Shown: positions 25,891 to 37,255 of the stretch, piece after piece | How positions within the stretch are numbered: the first letter of the stretch is position 1 | How the letters are laid out: every line of letters begins with the position of its first letter | Origin: Latrodectus hesperus | Taxonomy: Eukaryota; Arthropoda; Arachnida; Araneae; Theridiidae | Direction of reading: 5' to 3' | Length of the DNA stretch: 64,000 nucleotides | Assembly (NCBI GenBank): GCA_037975125.1 | Contig: CM075854.1 | Span: 69,153,261-69,217,260 of the forward strand | Notes under the pieces: model-generated | Told to the model about the DNA's origin: nothing | The model's database searches: none | Seen by the model: the letters and a program-made list of their open reading frames with translations, nothing else | Program-made: the position numbers and the translations under genes

Positions 25891-26009
25891 AAAAAAAAAC
25901 GTTATCTTAATAACATAATTTTTGAAGAACGCGTTATTTCTTAAACAGTTATTAGTTGATAATGGTTCTTAAATAACAGTTCCATTAAATAATGACCATC
26001 TCTATGCCA

Positions 26010-26470
26010 GAGTGATCGGACCTGGTGCTCGGCACTAAGCATTTCAGTCTTCGCTGTTACTCGGCGTCTTCAGAGTTTCTGGCGCGTCAGCTGACAAGCC
26101 TTGTTCGCATCGTCCTCGTTCACAAACAGCCTCACCTTGTACGGAAGACACTTCCACATCCACTTCACACTCTGGAGCACACATCACTAATCCACATCAT
26201 AAACCAGTCTGGTAGAAACACTAAATTATTCCACCGGCACGGAGCGCGTTGAAAAAATTAATTCACATTATCACATAAAAACACTATCACTGAAAAAACA
26301 CTAAAAGAAGTCACTAGCACTTCAGCGGGGACCGAATTACGATCACTGGTCCAAAAATCGGGAGCAATTAAAAACACAACCTCACTCCGTGAAATCAGAA
26401 TTGAAGGAAAGTAGAATCATGCGCACTCTTATTAATAGGTCTACGCATGCGTGGAGGCCGTATTTGAAAA
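26010..26470 (-). promoter_or_regulatory. GC-richer island with exon-like features
   Basis: On the minus strand the block starts with CACGCATGCGTAGA, a palindrome resembling an NRF-1 site. It runs through 250 bp without long frames and then has an ATG at 26184 opening a 46-codon acidic frame (begins MCAPECEVDVEV, stop at 26046-26044). Within it is ACAAG|GTGAGG, a perfect 5' splice-site match with its GT at 26135-26134. This looks like a promoter with a first exon, or like the leader and LTR of a retroelement. I cannot decide between them and see no downstream exon. Confidence 0.3.
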
Positions 26471-27394
26471 TCACTGTGTTATTTACCTTTTCTGTAAGTT
26501 TATTTAAGATCTTGAATTACCTATTACTTATTAATTATATCATTTTTATAACAGAGTATTTTAATAAGTACTATCAATTCTTTAAAGTGTCCATCTATTT
26601 AATTCTGTCTCATTGTTTGTTATGAAGAATAAGAATTGCAAATAATAATCTATTTTAAAGAATGTGAATTCATTTTACTATATGAAATTTTACTTTAGTT
26701 TGCTCACTGCTTTTGGTGTTGAATCCATAATATCAATAATCTTCGATTATTGTGATAATTTAAAACCAGTAGCCACCCTAAAGTGCTATGTTAATAATTC
26801 CTTATGTATATTTTTGATGTGGGCTATTTTTTAGTTTGATTTTTTTTTCTAACTTGAATTAATATCTGAAGCTTAGCTAAGAATAGGTTAGCAATTTCAA
26901 ATAAATTTAGTGATCTAAAACTTTTTCCGAAAGGAATAAATTTCTTAAAATCTTATCTAATGTAAATATACATCTTAATGATAAACATCAGGATTGTATT
27001 ATTTTATGTACGGATTTTCTGTAAATTGATGAAAAGAATATGTCTATAAGTAATTTCTACATTTTAATAAAACTGAAATTTAATCATATACACGTAATAA
27101 TTCATTTTTATACAATAATTTCCACATGATTTTTATTACATAATAAAATTAATGTAATCTTTGACATATTGGAAGTGTACTGTTGAAATTAGTTTATGTT
27201 GTTGAAGTTAATTTCCAGTCTAGGGCAATGTACAGTTTGTGTTTTAGTATTAATTTTTTATTTAAATAGTTGCATAACTAAGAGTTTTATGTATATATTC
27301 AAGAGAAAATGTACATAAAACTCTGGGTTATACATGTATAAATAAATTCTTCTGTTGAACAGAAAATAAAAAAGATACTTTTCTGTTATACACC
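26471..27394. other. AT-rich intergenic DNA
   Basis: No gene. The 78-codon frame at 26389-26625 is Ile/Leu/Phe/Tyr-rich AT translation. Confidence 0.45.
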
Positions 27395-27533
27395 TTATGA
27401 ACCTAAAGAAATAGCTTCGGTTCAACAGTTTGATCGTTCGAATCCCACCTTGGCCTTAGATTATAGTTCGGAATCGACTTTAAATCATAGGTCCCGGGCT
27501 AATTAGTCCTCGTGTGCAAAAAAAAAAAAAAAT
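27395..27533 (+). repeat. tRNA-derived SINE with poly(A) tail
   Basis: The head has the box B CGTTCGAATCCCACC. The body has TCGGAATCGACTTTAAATC, GGTCCCGGGCTAATTAGTCC and GTGTGCAAAAA, closing with about 15 A residues. It is the best-preserved 3' end of the family also seen at 13300-13446 and 53001-53137. Confidence 0.78.
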
Positions 27534-29080
27534 TTCAATGAAATGTTTGTATTTTTGTATTTTCTAAAAAATTAAAAAATTTTTTATACACGATAGAAAT
27601 GGAATATTTAGGACAGTAATTTTTGATTTTTTCTTTGCCATTTTTGGGATTATCGGGATTATATAGTTGCAAAGTACCGTAAAAAATATTGTTTTAAGTA
27701 CTGGCATTTTATAAGCTGGGGAACGTAATTGTTTATTGGGTTGTGCTATAATTCACAGCAAAATTAATAATGTGTAAAAAATGTCTTCAGATCTTAAAAA
27801 TGATCAAATCCTTATTGTGATAAGAAAACATGAGCTTATATCTAAAGAGTAAGTATATTTAACTTTGTATACATTATAAAAAATAGATATGAGCTGATTA
27901 TAATCTTCTGTAATTGGAGTGAGGAGTTTACGTTTGACGACAAAATTCCCATCAGCAAACAAAAGTGGCAGAACATTAAACTAGAAAAATAATGTGTATC
28001 AATAATTTATTGACTTGCATCCAAAACTATAAAAATAAATCTTTGAAAGCAGCTCTACTAATTACAAATAGGAATTTCATATTTTAATTTCATAATCATT
28101 AGTGATCAGTCTCATGAAATAACCCTTAGAGCATTTAAAGCATGAAACAAAAAGACATTTCTATTTTTAAAATATTAAATGTGTGATTAATTAATGAATA
28201 AGATTATATTTGAAACTTAATCACACACACACATTCTTTTCTTCATAAAAATGATTAAAATTGTCTTGAGCTGTGGATATCACAAAAATTTGAGTATTAC
28301 ATAACAAATGGTGGGTTTTTGATTATTTTATCAAATATCTAAGCTTCAAAGTGAATGAGTGCTTTTATGGAATGAATTTTGATAAATAAAAAAATAATAA
28401 ACATAAAATGAGCGATTCATTTTTGTTTATTATTTTTTATACCAACAAAATGGCTTATAACAATCTCTGCAGTTTAAAATAAATAAAAATAAAAATCAAG
28501 AACTACTACAAATAGAGAAAACTGTGCCAAATAAAAACAATCGCAAAATATAGCTACTAAAATTTGTGGAAGACTTGCCCATTATTTTAATGTAAATTTG
28601 AACAGTATAAAATTAGTTTAATTTTATCCATTAAATGTTTTCTCATAGCTTTCTTCTAACTGTCAAATTTATCAAAGAAAGAAGAGAAAACTGTATAGAT
28701 GGGGAAATTTCATCAAACTGGACAGACGAAGAAGTGTGATATTGTTCTTATAAAACACCGATTAGAGTCAAGATTTTAAAGACATTAGTGAAAATGGTTT
28801 GAAAGTTTCTTGTCATTGCCTGTTTTCCCGTTGGAAGTTATTCTCTGGACATAAATTAGTTATATTCTATATCTATTGTTATGATCATCATAAATTTTAT
28901 GTTGCATTTAGTATTGAAAAGTTCTATGTATCTATAAATCTCATTTAAAAAGAGGCTAATAATTTTTTTTACCTAATCTTTTTGAGCATTTTCTCGTAAA
29001 ATCTATTTTTACAGCTCAATTTTAATAATTTTTCCTTTTAGTATTTTATTTTTGTATAATAAGTAATAATTTGCGCAGTG
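27534..29080. other. AT-rich intergenic DNA
   Basis: No gene supported. An ATG at 27781 opens a 23-codon frame ending AAAGAGTAAGTAT, which contains a splice-donor-like word, but there is no other exon support. Confidence 0.4.
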
Positions 29081-29081
29081 A

Positions 29082-29134
29082 GAAATATTGTATAATATAT
29101 AACAAAATAATGTATATATATTATACAATATTTC
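29082..29134. repeat. Perfect 20-bp inverted repeat, 13-bp loop
   Basis: GAAATATTGTATAATATATA at 29082-29101 is exactly the reverse complement of 29115-29134. It lies 17 bp before a second, larger palindrome. Confidence 0.9.
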
Positions 29135-29151
29135 ATAAATATATATATAAA

Positions 29152-29220
29152 ATAATAATATTTGTAATATATTTATGTAATTTATAGTAAATTACATAAA
29201 TATATTACAAATATTATTAT
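29152..29220. repeat. Perfect 33-bp inverted repeat, 3-bp loop
   Basis: 29152-29184 is exactly the reverse complement of 29188-29220, separated only by TAG. Although AT-rich, the arms are not simple TA repeats (they include TTTGTAATAT and TTATGTAATT), so perfect matching over 33 bases is not expected by chance. It may be a hairpin or cruciform-forming sequence, a hairpin RNA precursor or a recent fold-back duplication. Confidence 0.92.
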
Positions 29221-29885
29221 ATGTAAAAATAATCAAAATATACATTAGTGCCAATTCATACAATATGTAAATTTTATATTTCAAACAGGAAGGAAGATAT
29301 CGAAGTGTGTATTTATAGATTGCTGTAAAAATTGCATTTAAATTTTTACTGTTATATATATTTTTAATAAAATAATATCAGAAACCTTTTCTGATTTTCA
29401 CTTTCTTAGAACTTTTCCTGACGTAATGCAAAATTCAAAGCAATTTAAATCATTTGAATAACAAAAAAGAATTGAGTTTCTACATAAAATTGTTTAGTTG
29501 ATAGATAAATAAAGCATTAGCATGGTTAGCAGGGTTGAGGAACTTAAAGTTAATTTGAAATTTATATTTCTAATATTTTATTATTATTTTCAGCTGACTG
29601 TTTTGACTAATACAGATGGAACAAGCTCAATTGATATTATTAGATCAATTTTGATTGAAAAAATGACAAATGATTTTTTAAAGCATTATAACTAAAAGGG
29701 CAGTAGAAGTGTAAAATACCCATTTTCCAACCTTCAGAAAGTTATAAATTTGGTAACATGTTAGGATCTTATTTCTAAGCTTTCTAAGGTTAATTGCTTG
29801 CAGAAATAAATTTCAAAAGTAATATAGTTCAATACGAAAACTTTATTAAATTTAAATGTAAAAATTAATTTCGGTAAAAGTTTAA
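29221..29885. other. AT-rich intergenic DNA
   Basis: Nothing recognised. Confidence 0.5.
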
Positions 29886-30420
29886 TAAGCTGCACAGGCT
29901 TGGCGCTATTTCAAATTTTTGCGCCAAGCACTCTACATCTCAGTCGCCAACCTAAATTACGTCACTACGCGCGATATCTGGCTACCAAACCGATCGCGTT
30001 CGAACTTTAGCTTTGAAATCACGGGTTTTTCCGAATTCCAAATATCAAAATTTAGAATATTTTATTATAATTAAGTACTATAGAAGTTTTACAATTCTAA
30101 TAACTAGAAACGACATTTTTAAAACTCGAATTTTAATATACTGAGCAATGGCACCCACCATAAAAAACATCAGTGTAGCGCTACCTAGTACAGTGACAAT
30201 CGGGCAATAAAGCTAAACTTCTAACGTTAACAAATTTCATTTGTTATGCAAACTCGAATTTTAATTAACCGGGCGTGTGACGTCCACCTTCAAAAAATTT
30301 CAGTACGGCGCAATTTGACACTAACATTAAACACACAATAAAGCTTACTTAAAGATGTATTTACTTATGCAAACATGCATTTTTTAAAAACTAGAGTTCC
30401 TAATAGTTGCTCTGATCTCT
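29886..30420. repeat. GC-richer block with 128-bp diverged direct repeats
   Basis: 29898-29906 (GCTTGGCGC) and 29921-29929 form a perfect 9-bp hairpin. From 30121 the words AAACTCGAATTTTAAT, then CACC...AAAAAA, TTTCAGT/CATCAGTGTAGCGC and ACACAATAAAGC recur 128 bp later from 30250. A more decayed third start (TATGCAAACATGCATTTT) follows at about 30373. No coding frame is present, and I do not recognise the source. Confidence 0.55.
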
Positions 30421-30624
30421 AGTAATCTAATAATTTTAATGAAAAATAAAATAACTCACCTTGCCTAGAAAAGAATGTTTTTGAAAGCTCCAAAAAATCT
30501 ACTGCATTTTCTTCATGCTTTCCCCACTAAACATACCTGCGATGTTTGTATGAAACTGACCGGTTTGAAGAAGTTTATGACTGTTCGCTATGGTTAGAGT
30601 TATTATTTACAAAAAATAAATAGG
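30421..30624. other. Intergenic DNA
   Basis: Nothing recognised. Confidence 0.5.
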
Positions 30625-30634
30625 TTCTCTCTCT

Positions 30635-30721
<87 letters not shown>

Positions 30722-30725
30722 TCTC
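30625..30725. repeat. Compound (CT)n-(TA)n microsatellite
   Basis: A CTCTCTCTCT run leads into about 41 TA units (30637-30719), followed by TTCTCTCT. Confidence 0.97.
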
Positions 30726-33700
30726 TAACAGAAAAATAGCAAGAGAAAAAATAGTTAGGGTATTTGTTAGTGGGAGAGTGTTCCTGTAGTCAACACTATA
30801 TAAATAAAATTCCCGTGATAATGACTATAATGTATCGGTTTGTCACACACACACAGTTCATCGTAAGGTAACGTCAGTATCATCAATAAGTGATTTCAAT
30901 CGCATTCCTATTCTAGTGATGTAATTGCTTTCCAAATCACAGTGATATTAAGGTCCATCCACTTGTGTGAATCTGTTAGCTAATTTTCAAAATTAATTGC
31001 TGGCAAGTTTTCTAAATCAATTGTTATAGGTAGCTGTTGGCAAGAGGAATACATGAAATAATTATTAGGTGAATATTGTTGATTTAATGCAATTTTGGGA
31101 TTCTAGTGTGATTTGTTTTAAATGTGTATTGCAACCCCACATTGTGTTAATGATCTGCAGCTGATGCCACACACACACACACAATTTCAGATTTTACGGT
31201 ACTTAATTTATTTGTTTATTCAAGCGGATTTCCTATATTAGAAGGATATTAGGGTAATTTTCATTAATAAAATTTATAAGTTCTGAGGTGCTACTATTAT
31301 TTCACAATACATGGTTTTTAAACTACAAATTAAAATTTTGGTTTTTCGATGTATCAAATATTATATTGAGGGTTTTGAATCATATGTGTATTTTGTTAGT
31401 TTTGTGAGCAGCTCTTTCAAGTAGTGCCAGGGAATTTAATCGATTAAAAAGTGTCTTAAGAAACATTTTTATCACTTTGATAAGTTTCAAATTATTAAAA
31501 TTTTTTGGACCTTTTATAAAAATAATGGAAGCCCCTTATTATTTGGATTATTACCAAAATAATTTCATACAATTCATGCAAAAAGAGATTCTTAAAAATT
31601 TAGATTTATCATTTTCTTTTTTTTCTTCTTCTTATTTGCAGTTTTTTTTTGTATCAGCTGAAAAAGATGGAATGTGTTTTCTACCACAATTACAGAATTT
31701 TGGTATTTTAATTAATTTTTCTAAATTTTTATGTAATTGTCTTGTCATATGTTTATATTTAAAATATCGCACCAGATTGCCAAATAGCAAAAACATATTT
31801 GTAAAAATATTATGGTATCGAATTTCAGATAGATAATTTATATAGATAATTCTGTTTCAAAAAGAAAAAAGCTGCAATAAAATTTGAAAATCCTATCACA
31901 ATTTTTAATGTTTCAGGTATAAAATTATAAATGTCATCAAAGTTATAGAATTTTATATATGTGAGCTAAAATTATTGTTATCTCGTAGAAAAACATCTGT
32001 ATAAGTGTTTTAAGAAACTATCTAATGAGATAAAACATTGTTATAACAATTTTAAGTAAGAAATTTGAGTGATCTACTTATGCTGCCATCTATCGGTAAT
32101 AAAATTAAATATTACAGATTTTAGATTCCTTTAAATTTGTGTTGGAACTTGGGTATTCTTTACAATATAATGAAAAGTTATTATTGTTCTTGAATTTGGA
32201 TGTAAATAAATTTAAGAAACATCCTTAGAGCTGTAAGATTTAATTAAAATAAGGATGATTCGGCATATCGAAGATTTAACTGAGAAAAATAGAGATACTT
32301 AGGCATTTACATAGAACCTAGTCTAACAGTTAAATAAGATAAGTCTGACACTCACGAAGAATTCAGAAAAAATCTGAATCTATAGATTCAGCACTAAAAT
32401 AGAATTTAGATCAACAAAATATCAATGGATTCCTTATAAAAGGCAGATAAATTTTATTAACATTTTTAAATTTCAAAATAAAATTGGCTGGAAGATTTGT
32501 GTGAAATCTAAATCAATATAAGCTATACATTTGCAAACAAGAGTTTTTCCGAACGCTCAATAACATTCCTTATAAGTTCCATAGATTTTGAAAGCTTTCT
32601 GCAATCAGATTCAGTTATCAAAATATATAAACCATGAGCCACATCAGTGCTTGATTGATATGATGAAAAAATTTATCAAATTTTTGCAAAGATTAAGATT
32701 CATATAGAATATCACCCAATCTTATTTTTAATACCTAGACAATCTACTTAGAAACTACATCTATTCACAAGCAACATATATATTCACGTGCAACACATTC
32801 TTCATTTTGTAGCCAAAGCTTTAGAACAAAATTTAGTTAGGCAGATCACGTTGAAGGATTTTAATAATTTTAATTGTGTATTCTATTAAATTAAAAAACA
32901 TCCTTGAAATGAAAAACATAAATTAAAACAATCTTTGAAATTTAACTTTGATTTTGTAATATCTATTATATTGCATTATGAAATATATTCATTTTAACGA
33001 AATTTTTCTTCAATATGTCCAAGAAATCGATTTGTTAGTTTTTATAAAACATTGTTGCATTGAGATTTTTTACTAAATCATATTTGTCCAAAACTGGGGA
33101 TAGAAAATTTTGAACAATGTATTTTACGTAATAACAAAGTAGATTTACGTAATAATAAGAATATTTTAATAATTAACAAAATTCAAGAACATTTCTACAA
33201 ATATATATTAAATTATATTTAACAATCAGATGATAATAAAAACTAAGAAAAGTGGTAATTATTTTATATAAGTCTTTGTATAAGAATTATATAATTTTAA
33301 TTTTTACAAAATATGCAAATTCTCGAGCTAATTATTACATTTAAGTTTTTCTAGAATGCAAATTTACTTATACCATGCAAAATTTAAACTGGAGATTTGA
33401 GTGAGAACTTCTTCAAAACATTACATTGTAAAAACTATAGAAGTTACTAAAAATATTGCTTCTTCAATAAATAATTCATACAGCTTATATAAATTGGTGC
33501 TGCCATCTGTTGTTAAATATAAAAAAATATGTCTTCAAATCATTGACATTTTTATATTTCGAAGTTTATATTATGCAGACGAAAATAAAATAATAAATAT
33601 TTGCAATAGTTTTCAATAATGTCTCTTTAATTTATTATAAAAATATTAATTTATGTGAGCAGTTATAAAAGAGAAATTTTTCATTATTAATTTCTTTAAA

Positions 33701-34134
33701 TGCATGTTTTTAAATTAAAATAATAACGATATAATTAATTGATATTTGAATATCTCATGCACTCTAATCTTATAAGTTTCTTCATTTATCGACTCCCTTT
33801 GAAGTCATCAAGTTATGTTAATATTTACATTGATCTTTTGTATTTACTTTACAAGATTATTTTGAAATATATTTACTGAAGAGCATTTTCAAAACTATAT
33901 ATTTTTATACAAGGAAATTTTGTCATGTTAGCTTTTCAATTATTATTGATTAATATATAGATTCAACTTATCACAAAATTTTAAATTAAATAAATCATGC
34001 TATAGAATCGTATATCACCGAAGAAGCTTGTATGGGTGTGAATTTATCTGAAAATATCTTTATATATTTAAATAAAAACGACGGGATGCGGTACCTTAAT
34101 TTTTACAACTATTTATTTCTGCAAAACAAACACT
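30726..34134. other. AT-rich intergenic DNA
   Basis: No gene supported. The longest frame (31477-31836, 119 codons) is Phe/Leu/Ile/Lys-rich and spans a pyrimidine tract ending in TTTGCAG, so it reads as chance. The repeated motif TGCTGCCATCT occurs at 32081 and 33498. Confidence 0.5.
34123..34126 (-). terminator. RNA polymerase III terminator of tRNA-Cys
   Basis: A TTTT run on the minus strand, 8 bases beyond the mature 3' end, sufficient for pol III termination. Confidence 0.7.
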
Positions 34135-34206
34135 AGGGGGCACCCGGGTTTGAACCAGGGACCTCTCGATCTGCAGTCGAATGCTCTACCACTGAGCTAT
34201 ACCCCC
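34135..34206 (-). tRNA. tRNA-Cys (anticodon GCA)
   Basis: A 72-nt intronless tRNA that folds without flaws. The acceptor stem GGGGGTA pairs with TGCCCCC, with discriminator T. The D arm is GCTCAGTGGTAGAGC. The anticodon stem TTCGA/TCGAG carries loop CTGCAGA, giving anticodon GCA (plus-strand TGC at 34172-34174), which reads cysteine codons UGC and UGU. The T arm is CCTGG-TTCAAAC-CCGGG. Internal promoters are the box A TAGCTCAGTGG and the box B GGTTCAAACCC. CCA is not encoded, as normal for a eukaryotic gene. Unlike the many degenerate tRNA-like SINE heads here, all stems are intact, so it is probably functional. It is the only clear host gene in the window. Confidence 0.95.
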
Positions 34207-35004
34207 TCGCTACTTATTGCTACTCATGTTGTTCAATTCACAGCTTCACTGAGCAAATGTACAAGTTTCTATGGATATTTACAGTGTTTTGCTTCGGGAG
34301 GATTTTTCTTTTATTATATTAATAGAAAGCCCTATTAGTTATCAAATAAGAAACATAAAAAATCAAGATCAATGATCCGGATAACTGTATTTAAAAAAGT
34401 CATGACACGAAACACCCATTTTCACATTTCGATACAGAGATGTGTGATTGATACCTTTCACAGATATGAGAGTGTGTAGGAAGTTTTAATTTCTGCATTG
34501 TTTCCTCTCAGTTTTCGCATGTCAAATTCAATGTAGTTTTAATTTCAGCTTTCTATGGCCTATGAAGACAGCGTATCTCAAACTGCAAGAAAAAAAGAAT
34601 TTTTTCATCAAAGTGATAAAATGCCTTTAAGGCTGTCCACTTTCATTATAAGACAAATTTCCATAGGCTACCATGATGTTTCGGAGACTTGTGGTTGTGT
34701 GTCAATAACTTCACCCGTTCAAAATTTCATCAAGGTATTATTATTTGTAGTTTATTTTCTTCCGCCATACTAGATCGGCTAATAACCTATGTAGCATGAG
34801 TGGAGATCTCAAAAGTATTCGATATGATTTATATCAATACCAAAAATAAAATCGTGTACATATAAACAGCGGATTTTGCTATTGTCTGTTATTCATCACA
34901 TTCTTTCACGTAAATTTCATCACACCAAATTTTCAGGTAGAATGTCGAATGGAATTGATCGCTCGTTATACTGAAAGTAACCCAATTGAATCTATAAACA
35001 TAAA
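34207..35004. other. Intergenic DNA
   Basis: No gene supported. The 72-codon frame at 34555-34773 has no recognisable motif. Confidence 0.45.
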
Positions 35005-35725
35005 CAGTGTCGGTGCAAGGTTATCCAGCTGCCACCTGCAAAGTAACTGAAGTCCCCCCTCTTTTGTAATTTTTGTATAGGAGAAGAGAGTTTTCACGAA
35101 AGAATTAATTGAATATTTTTTAACAATTTATTGAGAATAATTTATTTTTCAGCATTTCATGTTTACAAATTTCACTATAATTTTTTTTGAATCCATCTCT
35201 TGACAGATTTCCTTATCAATTGCATCAAAGATAAATTTATAAATCTTCCCTGCAATATATTTGACCGTAAATATGTCTTTTGATCAATTTTAATTTGGAG
35301 AAGGATATCTTTCGTCACTAGTAACATTTGCGGGAATACTTGGTCGTATTTTCAGTATGATCTTCAAATTCAGGAAGCATAAATTTTTGAAGCAATTAAG
35401 CTAAGAATAATGAATGGATCATTCATACCGACTGTAAAAATGTCTTTCGAAATTATTACTTCATCAGATAGTTCTTCAGCATTAACATCTTTATTGGTCC
35501 CTCACTGCAACAATTTTTCTAATTTACTGCACTTTAATTTCAAAAATATGTATTATGAATTTCTGATGAATTACTTAGGAAAGTGAAATTATTGCAGTGG
35601 TATTTTACTGCATCAAATATTTCATTTAATGACATACAAGTAATATCCAAAATTCTAAAACAGACACTTACCCTAAATCTCTCTGGCTATTGTGGGGAAT
35701 CCTCAGCGTATTCGTAATCAAAGTA

Positions 35726-37255
35726 CACTTGCCTCCAAAAGTTAAAAAACAACATGTTTTTCAACTGCCCATAAAAAAGACACTAACAATAAAATTTATA
35801 GTTTATATAAATGTAAAAACGAATTTTCGTAAATTTATGCTGAGCCGCTAGTAACCACATTTTTGCTAAAGAAAAACAGGCATATATATGAGAGAGAGAA
35901 AGATATGAAAGCATCAAATTTCGCAATTAAGCGTGTAAATTTTGTTGATTTTCGTTAGCAGATTCGTCGACAAAAGTTAGTGGGCTCTGGCAATATCTGA
36001 GAGGTACCGTTTGTTCAATTTGTTAAGGTGGCGGGCAATCGGATGGATGGAAGTGGACATGTCACATGCTGATGCTGCTAAGTGCTTTAATGTGTCTCGC
36101 AATGTAGTCCAAAGTTTCTGGAATTATTATCAAACCGAAGTTTCTGTGTCCAGAAGACATGTTCTAGGACGACCATGAGCTACAACACCTGCAGAAGCTT
36201 CTTTCTTTTTATTGCTCCTTCCACGAGATGGACCTTTTTTGTGATGCAACATGCTGCAAACCATTCTGAAGCATCAGGGAGAAGAATATTTTCTAGTACG
36301 GCGCGAAAGCATTTTCACCATACATGTCTCTACACAAAGCGATCAGTTGTATGTGTCTCCGTCACCGGACGACAGAGAAGGACTCTCTTATCTTGGGCAA
36401 GAAAACATGTTTTCTAGACCAGACAGAAATGAGATTATGTATTTTTACAGACTAGTCCAGATTGATACGGGAGAGCGATTCAGGATGTGTGCTGATCTGC
36501 AGGAAACAAAACACCGGATATCATCAACCTAACACTGTGGAAAGACATAGTTACCATGGTGGTGAAATAATGGTTTGGGCAGGAATCTCTCTCGGTGGTC
36601 ACACTGAACTGCATGTTTTTCAGAAAAGAATTGTGACTAGTGTGAGATATCTTGAGGTTCTTGATCCATATGCCGGTGCAATTAGTAATGATTTCCTTTT
36701 GATTGATGGTAACACATGACTTTTTCAAACTGAAGCTGTTGAGGAATATCTTGAGGGTCTTGGCTTAGAGCGAATGAAATGGCCAGCTCAATCTCCAGAC
36801 TTAAGTCCCATAGATCATCTGTGGGGTTATTTTGGTAGACAGTTTGTTGCTTTAAAGTTTCCTCCAAGGGCTGTAGGAGAGTTGGGAAACAGCCTACTCT
36901 GTGTCTGGTTTTCACTTCCCATTTCGGTAACCGGCAATTTATTAATAGAATGGAATGTCAATGCCGCCAATGTATTAAAGCTAGAGGTGGCCATATCCAT
37001 AATTAAAACTCTTTTTTGTTATGTTTCTAAAACATTTGATCTCATAAAACTGTGATTGCTCTTTTTTCCAAGAATGGATTTTTCTAGTGAGAATGCTTTT
37101 TTTGTTGCAAATCATTTATGTGTTTTTCTTATGTAAACTTCTATCTTGCAATCAATGTTGCAAATCGATTTTGTGCACATATCATCCAAATGTGGTGTTT
37201 CTATATTCATTTATTTGCAAAAAATTGGTTGTTCATTAATTTTTAGAGGCTAGTG
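35726..37255 (+). mobile_element. Tc1-like transposon, complete ends, nested in hAT
   Basis: The left end CACTTGCCTCCAAAAGTTAA and the right end (reverse complement) CACTAGCCTCTAAAAATTAA are each preceded by TA (35724-35725 and 37256-37257). The inverted repeats continue for about 40 bp with mismatches. The length of 1530 bp is normal for a Tc1 element with one transposase gene. It lies between the ...RRKKK and FDYEYAED parts of the hAT transposase and so inserted after that element arrived. Confidence 0.82.
36010..37115 (+). pseudogene. Tc1-like transposase pseudogene
   Basis: Collinear plus-strand pieces in several frames. The N-terminal helix-turn-helix region near 36030-36170 reads SHADAAKCFNVSRNVVQSFW, ending RRHVLGRP. 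Near 36560-36710: GGEIMVWAGISLGGHTELHVF and LDPYAGAISNDFLLIDGNT. The second catalytic Asp region (normally DDNARPH) is damaged around 36710. Near 36774-36870 comes WPAQSPDLSPIDHLWGYFGRQ, the block with the third catalytic residue. There the usual NPIEH is SPIDH, so the DD34E glutamate appears replaced by Asp. The PPRAVGEL tail follows. At least three frameshifts or stops make it inactive. Spurious frames at 36480-36728 and 36682-36915 on the minus strand are shadows. Confidence 0.8.

Noticed and set aside
27781..27865. First exon MSSDLKNDQ... ending at a GTAAGTAT donor
   Set aside because: Only 23 codons, with an in-frame stop at the junction and no following exon.
31477..31836. 119-codon frame, a candidate host exon with a splice-acceptor-like TTTGCAG inside
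   Set aside because: Composition is the Phe/Leu/Ile/Lys bias of random AT-rich DNA, there is no domain, and the acceptor lies inside the frame instead of at its start.
36682..37055. Separate genes on both strands at 36480-37055
   Set aside because: The plus-strand pieces join into one Tc1 transposase pseudogene; the minus-strand frames are its shadows.
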